DNA of 64,000 nucleotides from Phoronis australis (Eukaryota; Phoronida; Phoronidae). The stretch covers positions 173,647-237,646 of the forward strand of contig NMRA01000493.1 in the NCBI GenBank assembly GCA_002633005.1. Reading direction: 5' to 3'. Below, one piece after another: positions 36,101 to 51,100 of this stretch. Below the pieces are notes generated by a model that did no database searches, was not told where the DNA came from, and saw only the letters and a program-made list of their open reading frames with translations. Position numbers and translations under genes: made by a program. Each line of letters opens with the position of its first letter. Within the stretch, counting starts at the first letter, position 1.

Positions 36101-39100
36101 TTGAGGGACAACTCTGTAACCTTCGACCTTGGATAAGTAATAACAAATTCTCACAGAAATGAAGGTAGCTCTGCTAAATCTTTTTTTCTTGCTACATGGC
36201 ATTTATTTCATATTTGAAGTTCCTAAAGAAGGAAGCCAAGGTATTTTGCTAGACATCTGCGACACATTGTAAAAACGGCAAAAATAAGGTTTGAACCTTA
36301 AAAGTGACAATGCTAGAAAGGTGTAGTTAATATTCTAAAGGCTTCATAATTACCACAGCAACGGCACTGGAATCGAGCATCTCCTGAGGTGTCAGAACAG
36401 CAAAGTAGGCGATGTTGGCCAGCACGTAAATGGCCGTCACCATAGGCATTGAGATCCAAATGGCACGGGGGAGATTCCTAGAAAAAATAAACTTCACACT
36501 TATGTGACTGGCAACAGACCTTTGAGGGAGAATTCACAGTTATCTCAATCGTCTTAGGGACCATTCATAATATAACTAGGGACGATTTACAATAATTATT
36601 GCCAAATTCACGAGGGTACGATAAATGTGCAAGTTTTCCCCACCTCCCTCCACCGAAGCGTACATACAAACTGTCGCCATCTATTGACCAGTATTTATTT
36701 ACGGTAGGTAATTAGTATGTTGCAAATATCAACCATTACAAAACCACCAGGATGCCCCCATCAAAGAATAATATGATAGCTAAGCTGTTGTTTGTTTTGC
36801 CATATTTCAATTATGTGAAAAAGAGACAGTAAATAACAGTTTGCTATGAACCTCTACCTCTGAAATTTGTGTTTTGTACAATTCTGACAGTGCAATAATT
36901 ATTGGTAATAATAGCCGTACATTCATTTGTCGTATCACATTAACTCATATCAGATACATTGATCTCACCAAAACCCGACAATAGAATAACTCAACATATA
37001 AGTCACAAAAAATATGAAGAAATTCCATGATATTTCGTAGGCCTTAACTTTTTTCTACAACCAAATTTTCAGGCAAAACAGCACAAGTAACAGAAAACAT
37101 TAAGCACATTGACTGTAGATAACGAAACAAAGAAAGATACATTTGAATTTCCTGAGGAAAAAATGGGTCAGCTCCATAAACATACACGGTTTTCTCAGAA
37201 AGAAAATTGTCAAGTCACTACAAACTATAACTTTCTGTGATCATCAAGTATTTCGAATGCAACGGTACGTGGCTTCATGGCTTCAGAGCTTGAAGATGCC
37301 AAGACTCAAGAAAAACGTGCGTCTGCAAGCACAGCCGTGACCACCAACATGCTGACTTTTTAGATCTCGGCAGTTCCAGGATGGGGAAAACTTAGGGTGG
37401 TAAGACACCTCCCCCCACCACAACTAAATCTGCCACTGATGCATGTCAAGAAAGCGCTGACCTATTTCTGAACAAACAGATGCTGAAAAGGCATTATACT
37501 GAATTTGTTTCCAATGAAGCATTTGAGCATTAACCATATGGAGCCTCATTATGCCACATTTGAGCATAGCGGTAGTCAGAGCTGTCCAAAGTCTTGGGCA
37601 GCCACTAACACATGTATGGGAAAACATGTGCAAAAATTCACGAACATCATGCAAAGGAATCAGGATCTGCAGCCATGGTTGCAAAAAATACAAAATCACC
37701 ACAAGGGAATGCCACAGGTATCAGAACGGTTCAAAAATCATTGTCAGCTGTGGTCTTCTCATCAGGAGTGCTATGATTCATAAAGATCTGCACTTTTGGC
37801 AGATAAAGAGGCAAACTATAAAAATGAACTCAAAATCATAAAAATAATAACAAGGTGATGCAAAATATATTGAATCTGTCCGAAAATCGAAAGGCATAGT
37901 TGTGGCCTCAACAGAAACCATGTAAAAATTATTAAAATGGCCACTAGATGGCACAGAAAACATCAAATCTGTCCAAAAATGGAGTGAAACCTATTTGCCA
38001 AATTTCATGAAAATACATTTTGTGAACTCCAAAGATACAGACTGAGGTAAACGTAAAAAGTATTTTGCTGCTAGGGGGCACAGTGGCATTTATATTAGTT
38101 CGACATTTGTTATTGTTTGTGCTCGGCTCCCTAGGAACACATCTTTCAAATGTCACAAAGCCCTTTCAAAGGGTTAAGGAGATTCGGTCTCAGACACAAA
38201 AAGTAAAATCACCACTAAGGGGTTGGTAGTCAGACCTGTCCAAAAATAAACTTCTGTCGTGGCCTTCTAATCAGGTACACATCTGTAAATTCTAATAATG
38301 ATCCTTTAAGCAGTATGGCATTTGGGGAAGTGGACGCCAGAAAATGGACGCAAAGATAACAAAAACGAACAGCAGGTGGCACAGAAAACATCCAATCTGT
38401 CCCAAAATGAGAAGGGGTTGTCGTCTCCTTATTAGAAACCTATTTGCCAAATTTCACGAAAATACGTTTTTGAAATCCGAAGGTACAGAGGCAAACGTAA
38501 AACAAACATTAAGCCACTAGAGGGCACAATCTGGATCAGTTTGACACTTGTTACAGTTTGTCGACGGCTCCATAGGAATACATCTTTCAAATTTCACAAA
38601 CCTCCCTCAAAGGGTTAAGGAAATTGGGCCACAGACAAAAATAAAATCACCACTAGGGGGCGACACAGAAGTCGGGCCTGTCCAAAAGTCAATGTCAGTC
38701 GTGGCCTTCTTCGTCAGCAACGCATCTGCAAATTTTCGTAATGATCCTTTGAGCAGTATGGCAGATAGAAACGCATCATAGTCTAACCTTGTTATTGCCC
38801 GGGCTGTGCTTCCTCGGATGGGCGATGTCAGCATTCCGTGCTGCCATTATGGCGTTTTTTGCATGCCCATCTTGCAGAGTCTTAGTTAGTTTTATCTATT
38901 ACGTCATAATAAATGACAATATTCAATCCTCCTCTTGTTTTACTCTGCAACATAGCTCGTGGCGTACCCCGGGCAAAATAGATTACGATAAATTAAATTT
39001 AACTTGTTAAATGCATTTATCGTCATTATTTTGACACTTGTCTCTGTATTTTGAGACCAGTCCTTAGGGTTTATTTTGCATTACTCATCTCTGTTTATAG

Positions 39101-42100
39101 CCTCTAGGGCCTACTTTTGTATTCATACGTTTCTCTACTCAACTCCTGATTGGACGCCCATATTTCCTTTGTTCTGTTCAACGTGGTCTCTCATTCAGCC
39201 ACCTACCTCGTCATCTACAAGACCTACGTTCGTTCTCTTCATTTTTTCCCCACCCCCCATCCCGGGTGTCGGTTCCACTTTCTCTTTGCTTGTATACATT
39301 TCCTGTTAGGTTTTTTTCAAGTTTTGTTTTCATGTTCTGTACTTTTCCTTTAAGCCCTTCAGGCAGTTTTTTTGTTTTGTTCCCTCTTGCAGGGCTATTC
39401 ATTGTACACGCCTGTGGGCGTTTTTTGCATGCCCATCTGCAATTTTTTTGCATGCCCATCTTGCAGAGTCTTAGTTAGTTTTATCTATTACGTCATAATA
39501 AATGACAATATTCAATCCTCCTCTTGTTTTACTCTGCAACATAGCTCGTGGCGTACCCCGGGCAAAATAGATTACGATAAATAACAAAAATGCCCACAAG
39601 GGGCGTAAAATTTGACAAATCCGTCCGAAAATGGAATGGCATCAGATTCCATATTAAAAACCTATGTGTCGAGTTTCATGACAATCCGTAAAGGAACTCG
39701 GAAGATATAGAGGCAAATGTAAAAAACTAAAATTGCCACTAGGGGACACAGCGGTATTCAGGTCGGTCCGAAACTGGCTCATCTTCACCTGTCGTCAACC
39801 ACAAAGGAACACAAATTTCAATAAGATCCGGCAAGGGGCTTAGGAGATACAGCTGCATACACTGGACACACAGATAGAGATGATGGCAATATACACCTAC
39901 ATATAAATATGTGGGCGCAAAAAAAATGGGAAGGCTTCATCTCTCTAAACTTCATGTAAGACCATCAAGGAACTCGGGAGATACAGAGGCAAACGGAAAA
40001 ACTAATACTGCCACTAGGGGGCAAAACTGCAGCCCAATTGGTGTGACATCATTCATTAACATCTCCACAGGAACACATCTGCCACATTTTACAAAGATCG
40101 TTCAAAGAGCTAAGGAGATAGTCATGGGCACAAAAAATGTCACTAAGGGTTGGCACAGCAGTCAAACCCGTTCGAAAATCAGGGTCAGCTGTGGTCTTCT
40201 CATCAGAACACATCTGCCAATTATCATGATCCTTTGAGCAGTTTGGCGGATAGGAAGGGGATGTAAAAAACGTACTTGAACTTCTTAAAAATTGCCACCA
40301 GGTGGCACAGAATACGTCTAGTCCTTCCAAAAACAGGAAGGTGTCATTGTCTAATAAATGGAAACTTATCTGCTAAATGTCACCCACATCCATCAAGGAA
40401 CTATAAAGATACAGAGGCAAATGTAATAAAAACAAAAATTGCCAGTAGGGAGCAGAGCAGTAGTCAAATCGATCTGAATCTCGTAGTTGGCTGTCATACG
40501 CTTAACAGAAACACATCTGTCAATTCTCACTACAATCCTACAAGGAATTTAGGAGATACAGCCGTAGACGGCGGATGCCCACAGATGACAGCAATATGAA
40601 CCCACATAAGAAATATGTGGGCGCATAAAAATGAACGGTTTTCGCTGTCAATAATGCAGTGAAAGTGAGGACTTTTCGTGCACTATGCAAGGACGCTTAT
40701 CATCATGTATTTTTGTGGCCTAAAATTTCCTGTGTTTATACAACAGAGCAAATGATTGATGCTCTGTCTCTCAAACCATGTCAAAAATGGCGGCTGCAGA
40801 GTCAACTTGTTCCGTGTCAGTCGTTTTTACACACGAACTTGTGCCCAATCAGCTTTTCCATGTTAGTTGCTCCGTGACAACTGTTTCTCGTGTAAACAAG
40901 GCTTTTGGACAAGAGCTCCCAGCAAACTCTTAGAATTGTCCTAATTGCCCTTTACCAACCTCATGCTTGCCAAATGAATAATCAATTAAAGACATAATTA
41001 GGGTAGCCATCAATAGTAATGTAAAAATTCATATAATACCTGAAAATAACATTTTTGAAAAAAAATTCCACAAACGTTCACAATTTAGCGTCAACTGGGT
41101 TAATTATCCAATAGATTATGCTGCTCAAGATTAGATCTCAATACTGTCTTACACTCAAGAGTGAGTCACATAGGCAATGTCTAGGCATAGCAAGCTTTTA
41201 CAGTTTCACTAATTTCAAACCAAAAAAATGCCACAATTGATACTTCTTCATATTCCACAGGTTACAGTATTTATTTGTCAAGGCTACAGTATATGTAGTG
41301 GCTACGGTACACAACTTTCACACGATAAAGCCTTTTATTATAGTTGGTGTTACTTATTCTTTTATAAAAACAAAAAAAAAGTAATATTCCTCTTGTCCGC
41401 TATATTGTGTTCCAAATTGGCCAGCTGTTACAGTAAACATGAATATGACTGCAATGCTTAAAGCTGAATGCACCGTTTCCATGACAGCCACCACCTGCAC
41501 AAACTAATCAGCTCTAGATAAATCCGTTTATTGATAAAACACATGGGCAAATCAGCCACACAAAGCAAGTTCACCGAATGGTCAGTTTCCAAACAAGAGC
41601 AACGCGGAGCGTTGAAATGCGCCCACGAAGGCATCGCAAATGGTGTGCTTTTAGGGTTATTTATTTGTATCATAAAAATGGCCACTAGAAGGCGCAAAAA
41701 CGTACAATCCATCCAAAAACAGGATCATGCCATATTTCACAAAATCTGTCAAGGAACTTCATAGAAACAAAGGAAAACAGAACAAAATGAACTTGCCACA
41801 TGTGGGCACAGCGTCCGTTCGATCGGCCTGACAGTCATCGTCTGTTATCTTCACATAAATTCACTTACTTAATTTAATAAAGATCCTGCAGTGTGTTTTG
41901 TAGGTACAGTTATAAGCGAAAAACAAAACAAAACTACCACTAGGAAGCGCCACAGTAATCAGTCGCCACCATCAAACGTCCTCTTCACACTGAAAACATA
42001 TACGCCAATTTTCAAAACCATCCCCAGAATGATTTGGTTAATCGAGGGGTGGACACCAAAAACAAGATTTGAAAACAGCAAAAATGGCCACCAGGTGGCG

Positions 42101-45100
42101 CAAAATACCTCAGTTCCATCCAAAAACAGGATGATAGCGTCATCTCACCAATGGATGCCTACATTCAAAATTTTATGAAAATCTGTTGAGGACCTTTGAA
42201 GATACAGACTGGTAAACATAAAAAACTAAAATTGCCACTAGGGGGCACACCAAAAGTCAGATGCCAATTTTAACAATTATCCTGAAAGCACTTTGGTTGA
42301 TAGACGAGTGGACGCCAAAAAATATACTCAAAAACAGCAAAAGTGGCCACTAGAAGGCGCAAACTAGGTCGAATCCATCTCATTAATAGTCTGTATGCTA
42401 AATTTTTTGAAAATACGTTGAGGACCTTTGAACATACAGAGGTAAACGCAAAAAAATGAAATTGCCACTAGGTGGCACATGAGTAGTCAGATCCGTCCGA
42501 AAGTTGTTGTCGTCCATTGTCAACATCATATAAATACACTTACTAAATTTAGTAAAGATCCTTCGGACAGTTTAGAAGATACAGCCATAGGCGCAAAAAA
42601 AAACTGCCACTAGGCGGTGCCACAGTAGTCAAAATCGTCGGAAAATCATCATCCGCCGTCCATTTCATAGTCGGAACATACGTGCCAATTTTCACAACCG
42701 TCCTTTGAGAGGTTTGGTTGATAGAGAGGTGGACGCAAAAAAACAGACTCGAAAACAGTAAAAATGGCCACTAGGTGGCACAAACTATGTTGAATCCATC
42801 CGAAAACGGTATGACAGCGTCATCTCACTAATAGGTGCCAATATACCAAATTTTATGAAAATCCATTCAGGACGCATGTGGACGCATAAAAATCAATTAT
42901 TATAAAACATTAAAACATAGTTTGATTAAACAGGCAAAATGACCATCACCTGTCTGTTTTCAGAAAATCAACGCTGACATAGTCATACTCACTTGTAGGG
43001 ATTCTTCAGTTCTTCCGTGACAAAATTGAGATAATTCCTACAACAGATATTAAACAAGAGCAATGCAAAATGCTAATATGCACCATTTTCAGACAAAATA
43101 ATTGTCAAAATTACCATTCTTTTGTTTTTCAAGAAGGTCCAGCATTGTTGTGAATGAACATAAAGGTGTGTCTCATGGCAGCAGAGGTACAAGGAAAAAA
43201 CATTTTGCAGTAATGAACATTTTGTAGCGATGTTGCGTCCTATACTGCAATAATGAACATTGGGAAGCCATTTTGTCCTACATTCTAATAATGAACACTG
43301 GGTAGCCATGTAGTGTTCCAAATTGTAATAAATTAAATGAACATTGGCCAGCCATGTTATGTCCTAAATTATAGTAATGAACATTGGGTAGCCACCTTAT
43401 TTTAATTGTAGTAACAAACATTGGCCAGTCATGTTGTGTTCTAAATTGTAATAAAGAACATTGGGAAGCCATGCTGAGTCTTAAACTGCAGTAATGAATA
43501 TTGGGCAGCCATTGCAATGTGTGCCACCACAAGAGTGTGTTACTCCCAACTTACGAGACAATTATGAGGAAGCTAAAATCGGCATAGACCTGCGTAGTGT
43601 TCAGCAATACTTGCATATTAAAAGAAACTTTGATGCCAACTTCCACAAACAAATCTTGCAAACAGAATCAATTTGGAAGTCATAAAAGTCACATTTTGAC
43701 TATTTCATTCTTAACTAACAACTGTCTGAATGTCACCAACAGCAACTACAACAATATGGGTTTAAAAGGACAGGGCAGGGCAGGCACCACTGTGTCAAAC
43801 CTACATAATGATTGTGATGATCATAATAGCCTCAGCTGGCAAACTAACAAATGACCCCTCTTCAATACATACAGGGCTTGGAATTACCAATGGCAAGGAG
43901 GAAAAATTTCCAGCTGACATATCGTTCTACAATTAAACTGGCTGAGATGATAGAGATGTTATCTGTGCTGTAAAATTTAACAGCAAGAAACATTTTTTAA
44001 ATGAATAAATTCTCAGCAATGATACAAAAGGAGATGAAAAAGAGGAAACTGAAAATCAAATGAGAAAAAGAAACCAAAAAGAAGAAATCCTCTTGAAAGA
44101 GAAAAATTCCAAGCCCTGTACATAACTGTGAACTGGGGACAGTTCATGTGATAGTCTTGAGCAACCCAACTAGTTTCTCTACAGAATGTAGACCCATTAT
44201 TATCTGCCAACAACATATAGTGAATGGCCAATTATCCATGGGCAATTAAATACAACTAAACCAATTTAAAGACTACAAATGCCCCAATTCAGAAACCATT
44301 TTATTGACTTTAGCCACAACTTTGACAATGTTCAGTGTGACCCATAAGCAGATGCAGAAGTTGAACCATTTATATTGGAGCTCTGAATTCACTTAAAGAG
44401 GTCGATTCACAGCTATTTAGTTGTAGTTAATATGTATACACATGTGTTGACTGTTAATAAAGATTGCTTATAAACCATATTTCTTTTTATTTCATATGCC
44501 ATATTCTTCTATTATTCGTGTAAAACACGCTCCCACTTCCCCACAAAATTTCGAGAACAGAAAATTTTCAACTTCGGCTATCTTCGGAAACACGTCACGT
44601 CCGGAAGCGGACCCGATCACTGCCGAGTCTGTCCATAGGTTTGTACTGGGACTATCTGGCACAAATGGAAGCTTTCTGTTTGTTAGAATGGGTTTATTAT
44701 GCAACTTTTGCCAATTAATTCTCTGAAATGTGACACATATGCGCATGGTCTTGTGCGTTGCCATAAACATTTCACAGTAGTTAGCAATGAGTCCTCAATA
44801 AAGTGTTCGAGTACAGCCGCACGTCTTTCGCACTGTCTGTCTACGCACGACGTATCACTGATGTTGTGTGCCAATTGGAATACTTATTTCGACATTAAAC
44901 ACATTTTTATACTTCAACTCGATTAAAAATTTGAAGAACAATGCCGGACTGTTGTGTTATTGGAGGCTGTGACAATGTGTCAGGGTCTGGGCCTGGGGTG
45001 TCATTACATAGGTTTCCCACTAACCCCAGACTGCGTCGCAACTGGGAAGACTTCGTGAGGTCCACGAGAAAATTTAGTGGAGCGTCGCCGTATTCGGTGA

Positions 45101-48100
45101 TATGGAGTAAACATTTTTCTGCAGACTGTTTCGAGATCGACAGCCTGCAATCGCAGTATGGTTGGAAACCAAGGTAAGTGAAATTTTAGGTAATATTCAA
45201 AACTGTACATGCTGTCGCTTTGCGGAAGCTAGTAGGCCTTGGGCCACACTAGTAAGCGAACAACATTACTAGTGGCGTATAACATCGAAGGACACTGTCG
45301 GAAGCCGCTTTTCTTTTGAATTACGATTTTTGCAAGATAATTGTGTGTAGTTGCTTGAATGCTACTTACCTGTCGTATTTTTGCATTTAAATAAACATTA
45401 TGGGGATTAAATTAATTCGAGTGCGGGTGACTTTTAATGGTTTCGACCCCCTCTCTGTTCAGTAATTACTTAAAATAGATATAAAATCAAAAATAAGCTT
45501 TTGTTATAAAATACAAATTGCAATCCATAACCTACAACAAAACTTATCCCACCTTGCTTTCAACCTACGCAAATCAAGAAACGTAGGACAAAACGGCAAA
45601 TAGTCTTGCATATCGCAGTTTATCCGTCTACCAGTCCCGATGTTTGAAATTGCTTTTTATTTAACTTGAAGTATTATAAATAAATCGAAAATAAACATAT
45701 TCGCATTCAAACTCGCGGCATTGTTTTTGTTTTCCACCTAACATGATAAAACGTCTGAAGTTATGCGGTCATTGTCTTCGGGACGCGCCGCTGTCTCTCA
45801 TCCAAAGCGACCGGGACACTTGTAGGCACTGGTTCGAAGTTCGAACCTACAGGGCCCGTTTATGTTGTCAAGAACACGCTCACGATGGTCGTTGTGCATA
45901 TTGTCTGTGTCCGACGCTTCATCGTTACAAAAGATTTTCTAAAATTTCCTCGTCATTGGAAGACTCGTCGCTAAAGCTTTCGTAATCCATGTTGGTTTCT
46001 GCCTTGTGTGACTGCGGTTTACCAGCCGAGTTCATTCCTACAACACAGATGTCTTCCGGACTCGACATCACAGATGCTTATGTAACCGCCTAGTCTGTTT
46101 TCAGAATTGACTCAGCTGAAGTCGGAGAAGGTCATTACTGCTGGGCTTATCTAATTAATCAAGCTGTGCGGACAGTAACTAGTCCAAGTAACGGGCTCCT
46201 GCAATGCTATTCTTTGAGTTTAAAAGCAGTTGTTTTGGTGTGAAACTATGTCTTTAATGCTTTGACTTGATTTACCCTTATCTGCTTAAGTCATTTCATC
46301 TCCACATCTACACTACAAAGACCGAATGACACTGCGCCATCTGCTGGATAAATCAGATGCATATGTACATCTCCCGTTCTTGTCAAGAACTTCCTTACAT
46401 TTCTTTATACACACTGATAAAATGGTGGGTACTTGGGATTGTTTGGGCAGGGTTTTTCAAAGTTTTGCTATAATAGTTAGCATATAAAAAGGTATAAAAT
46501 CAGAGAGTAACAAACCTGAATTAACGCAGGAAATCTGGGACGAAGGTTCAGACAAAGGATCTTAGATTTGCACATGGCCAAGTATACGTCATTTCCACAT
46601 TTCAGTCAAACAGATCAGTTTGTGCATTCACACTTGGAAAGGTACATATCTGCTTTACATAGTTAAATCAGTTCCAAAACATCTTCTCCAGAGGCTTCAG
46701 GTTGAATCCATTTATTATGCTAAACCGCCTGTGTTAAAACACACTTCCTGACATTTCACCCACAAACCAAGTTCGAAACCCAAAGTAAATGGGGTATAAG
46801 ACTAAGTGGACTCAATGAATAGTAAAGCCAGAACTTACCACCCAGCATAGGAGAACATGCCAGAATAGAAGGCCAGAGCAAATGCACCGGGCTGTGAGGC
46901 TGAATTTTCAAATGTATTCTGCAGGTTTTCCGTTTTACCTGGTGGTTAACAAAAATCGAATCTCAACAAACAATGCACAAAACTGTAGCATGTCACTTCA
47001 TTGTGACAGAATGACCCAGACTTCATTGATCACTTCAACTGATGGGAACTCGATTTCACTAGATGGGGCTAGTGCAGCAAAGGACCTATTCACAGAAATG
47101 CAGGCCATCGGGTAACCAAGCCACACGAACGCTTCCATGATGACGAAGTGTTTTCTGCTCTTAATTAATTCAAATGGTAAAAAGAGGAACCTTTCTTGGT
47201 GTACATAGAGTCCCCCTTTAGTTGTACACAGAGCCTTCAATAGACCTGAAAGTTGAAACACTCTTCATAACAATGTTCAATGTAACAATTGTAAATCATG
47301 GCTCGACATAACGAGCCGCAGGTCACACGATCTGAAATTTGGAAATGTTAACTGGGATTTTTGCAAGCTAATATCAAGTTGCAAAATGAGACCTGGAATT
47401 TCCAACGTATGCGAGCTGAGTTTTTACACTTCTCAGCAGATAACTGGCAAATATAAAACAACTGGTGTGAATCCGACCGTTATTTGGTTGTTGCCAACCA
47501 GTAGAAAATTAGAAATACACCTTAGTGTGTACCATATATGCGACACAGGTCATACGCCGTTGGCTCAATATTTATCTGAGTAAGTCAACTTCCATTTAAA
47601 TGGCGAACAATTTTCTTCGGGAACCGGAATTTAATAAACATGGACCAGACAGTGTTTCAAAACCCAGAGGGACCCGACTAAGGATAATCCAATTTGAACA
47701 AGTGTCTCGTTTGACCCATCTGGCATCATCTTTATCCGGGACTCATTTCACATGGTCCGTTACATACGCCATCTGTGGTATTAACCCATGTAACCTTAGA
47801 TACTTACTGCAATAGCTGTTAGTTCAGTTGAGTGAGAACACTGGCAAGTTACTGCGGTTGCTCGTTTCAACTATCTTAAGGTACTGCAAGCTGGTCGTTT
47901 ATTCTGGTTTAAGCAATGGGAAACTAACTTATCAAACAGCGGAATCGAAGTTCTCTGTAAGGGGTTTCGATGACGAGCTTTGTACCCAAGTGTGACAGCA
48001 TAGAAGGCACTGGTAAAGCAATTGAACATCTTGGTCTGGAACTTCCCAATTACAAATCTGAGAATGAGAGATGAGCTTTCCAGAATATCATAAATTATAG

Positions 48101-51100
48101 GTCAATAGTGAAAATTATATGCACAGCAGGAATTACACAACCAATGGGTAAAACATTTTGTTTTTGTTGTTTCAAGGTTCACTTGTTTGTCACACTGTGT
48201 GCTAACAAATCACCATATAGCGACTTACCCATAGCCAAACGGACAATACCAGCTATGATGATGATGATGAGGGCCAACACCTTGGTCACAGTAAACACAT
48301 CTTGGACACGGGCCGCCCACTTCACATTCCAACAGTTAATTAGTGTGAGAAGCGCTGTAACAGAGAACACACACCGCGTTCACACAATACTTTTTTAGCT
48401 AGTGCAAATTGAGGCTATACAAATATTTGTGTAAATAGGGCCGGAGGTCTAATCTTTGCACTTGAAAAAAACTTTTAAATTATTACTGGCATATTCTACT
48501 TTTCTGTGAACTCAGGAAACAATGTGCTCATGAATATTTTGGTGAATGTGTATGCCTGTCTGATACTCATCTGCACTTGATGACACTAGCAGTAAAGCTA
48601 TACATTCAAATCTGAAGTCAAAATCTCAAATTTTACTCCAGTTTGTAGCTCAAATCTAGGAATCAAGAAACTCACTAGTGTGTAAACCGTAATGTACTCA
48701 AGCACTAAATAATACATTTTTTTAAAGGAAACATGCTTTAGCCAAGGGCTAATATACAGCATGGTCCTCTATAGGTTCTCATTCAGTCCCTTGCACACAT
48801 TAAAAATAAGACCGGAGCTCAGAGGAATAGGAGACATCTTTGTGCATGCTCGAATGTCAGCCAGTGAAGCCAGGACTTGAACCCAGGTCTCTCATTTGGG
48901 AGTCTGGAGCTCTAACCATTGAGCCACACTGTCTCTGCCTTAAGATCAACCAGTTTTGCATTATTTCACTCTTTCATTAGAAAACACATACTAAAAGAAA
49001 ACTTTTGTTCCTCTGTGGCTCAAACAAGTTGTACAAGAACTGAATTATGAAAACCCATGCACTAGTGGAGCATAGAAATATACAGGGAAGTGTCCTTTCG
49101 CTGATGAACTTGTTGTGCACTCCTCTCAGAAGCAGTCTCAAGTGGACCACATTTGAACAGCTGGCTCAACAGTATTGGGTATTCATGGACACTGTGGTCA
49201 ACAACACCCTCACCCACACTTAAGAACTAAGAACAGTTAAGCATTGCTCTTCTTGTTTATTCATTGAGGTGAAAGAAGGATTGGTCAAATCTGAGGACCT
49301 TGTGAGAAATTAAGAACAGTTCACCTATAACCTTTCATTGCCATGTCATCAAAGTGGGTTATGTGGTACAGAGTGGATGTCTCAGAGCTTCTTCCAAACA
49401 TTGCTTCATTAACTCACTTCGTCTTTAAGGTGTTAATAGTGCTAGCAGCATACTGGTATTTAATATGTAGTTTTGAAAGTTATTTTCCCCTATGGGTATT
49501 TACTAACAACTCCATTGTTCTGTGAACCAGTCTTGGTATTGCCTTCATAAACCAAGCAGTGTCACAACAGCAATACAACACATGTGGACGCCAAAGGCGT
49601 AGCTAAGCTGATAAACCTGCTATGTGACAACAAGTCATCTTCATTCTCTTATTAATTTTACAAGAAAATGCTGGACGTAATAGTGACTTAGTTTTTATTT
49701 TTTACCTTAGTCAATACTTGCTTACGTGATCATTGGCAGTACAGCACTGAAATAAATGGGCTGTAGCCCCCAAGCCCTCTATGTTGCATGCTGCCCATGT
49801 CCATGGGTGGTGCAGCACCGAAATAAAAGGGGGGGCTATAGCTCCCAGCTCACTAGGGTGGGCTGCCAATGTTGATACAAAATAAAAGAGCATTATCATA
49901 AAAAGCAGTGCTAGTGCAGTACTAAAACAAACGTCAAAAAACGGTCCAAGTAAAAGACAGCAAAAATACCCCTCTTACTAAAATCGTCACGAAAATTCCC
50001 TTTTCTCCCTAGGTTAATGAGGGCCCTGTACTCAACAGCCGAGAGTCTACACTAAACACCCAACAATCTTACCGAATATCAGTCTGTGTGTATGTAACTG
50101 AGCAAAAGTGCACCTCACAATTACTTTCACCTCAGTCGTCTGTCGGTTTGTGCATTACGAGTTACTTTAGAACAGGTTAACCTACCTCAATGAGGTGAAG
50201 TCACCAAATGTGTAAAGTAGTCCCAGAACACAAGAACATCAACTCATTCTAAGAGCAAGTTGTTCCGGGGCTACCTTGTAGTGGATGACATTTTGGACTT
50301 TGTACATGTTTCTCTGAATTTAGCTGAACTGAATTGTATTAAGGTTTCTTGGAGCACTAAGAAATAAAAAGTCGGGAGACCCTAATCATTTAGTTCCCTT
50401 TTTCGCCACAGTTTCCGAACTATGGAAAACAAAAATTCTATATTGTCAAATTCTGTGCAATAATAGCCACCATCACACAATAGTGCCATTTACACCACAA
50501 AAGTTGACACGGATCAGCTGACACGGAACGAGTTGTTCCAGTGTGTAAACGGCACTGACACGGAGCAAATTGACACCGCGGAGACAACTTTTGCCACCCG
50601 TTAGGTAGGTAGAGCAATTTGCGCTCGAACATCTTGCTCCATGTCAATTTAGAATTATACGTCTAAACGCGTAACTGGGGCAAGGCAGAAAGGATCATCT
50701 CTACTGCGCTTGCCTAATGACCTACGTATGGGTTCTTTGTCTCTGCAACTCTCATCATTTGTAAACCTGCGCATGTGCGATCCAGTCTCTCCAGCCAGCA
50801 ATTTCCGTCCTGCCACAGTTAGTGAGTTGTGTGTGTAAACGGGCGCTTGACACTGATCAATTTGTTCCGTGTCAGTTGCGCCAGGCCAAAAGTTGATGTC
50901 TAAACGGGACTTGTGCCTTCAAAAACAGTGGGGATCGAAAACAACTTTGGAAGTCCTTGAAATTTTTATTGCTCACAATCTCTTTAAAATGGCGAGTTCT
51001 AAACTTGATAATCTTTCACCTCTAGCTTCTATTGATGCTTATTGTTTACATGTAGCAAGCATGAACAACAACAATAACAATAGGGTTGTTGTGTTCATAT

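Noticed and set aside
45743-45985. Cys-rich plus-strand frame after the THAP exon
   Set aside because: The spacing of cysteines fits no family I know, no acceptor supports joining it to the THAP exon, and the opposite strand looks equally protein-like.
46998-47261. 87-codon minus-strand frame in transporter intron 3, considered as an extra transporter exon
   Set aside because: It matches no transporter segment, and exons 2 and 3 already join in phase without it.
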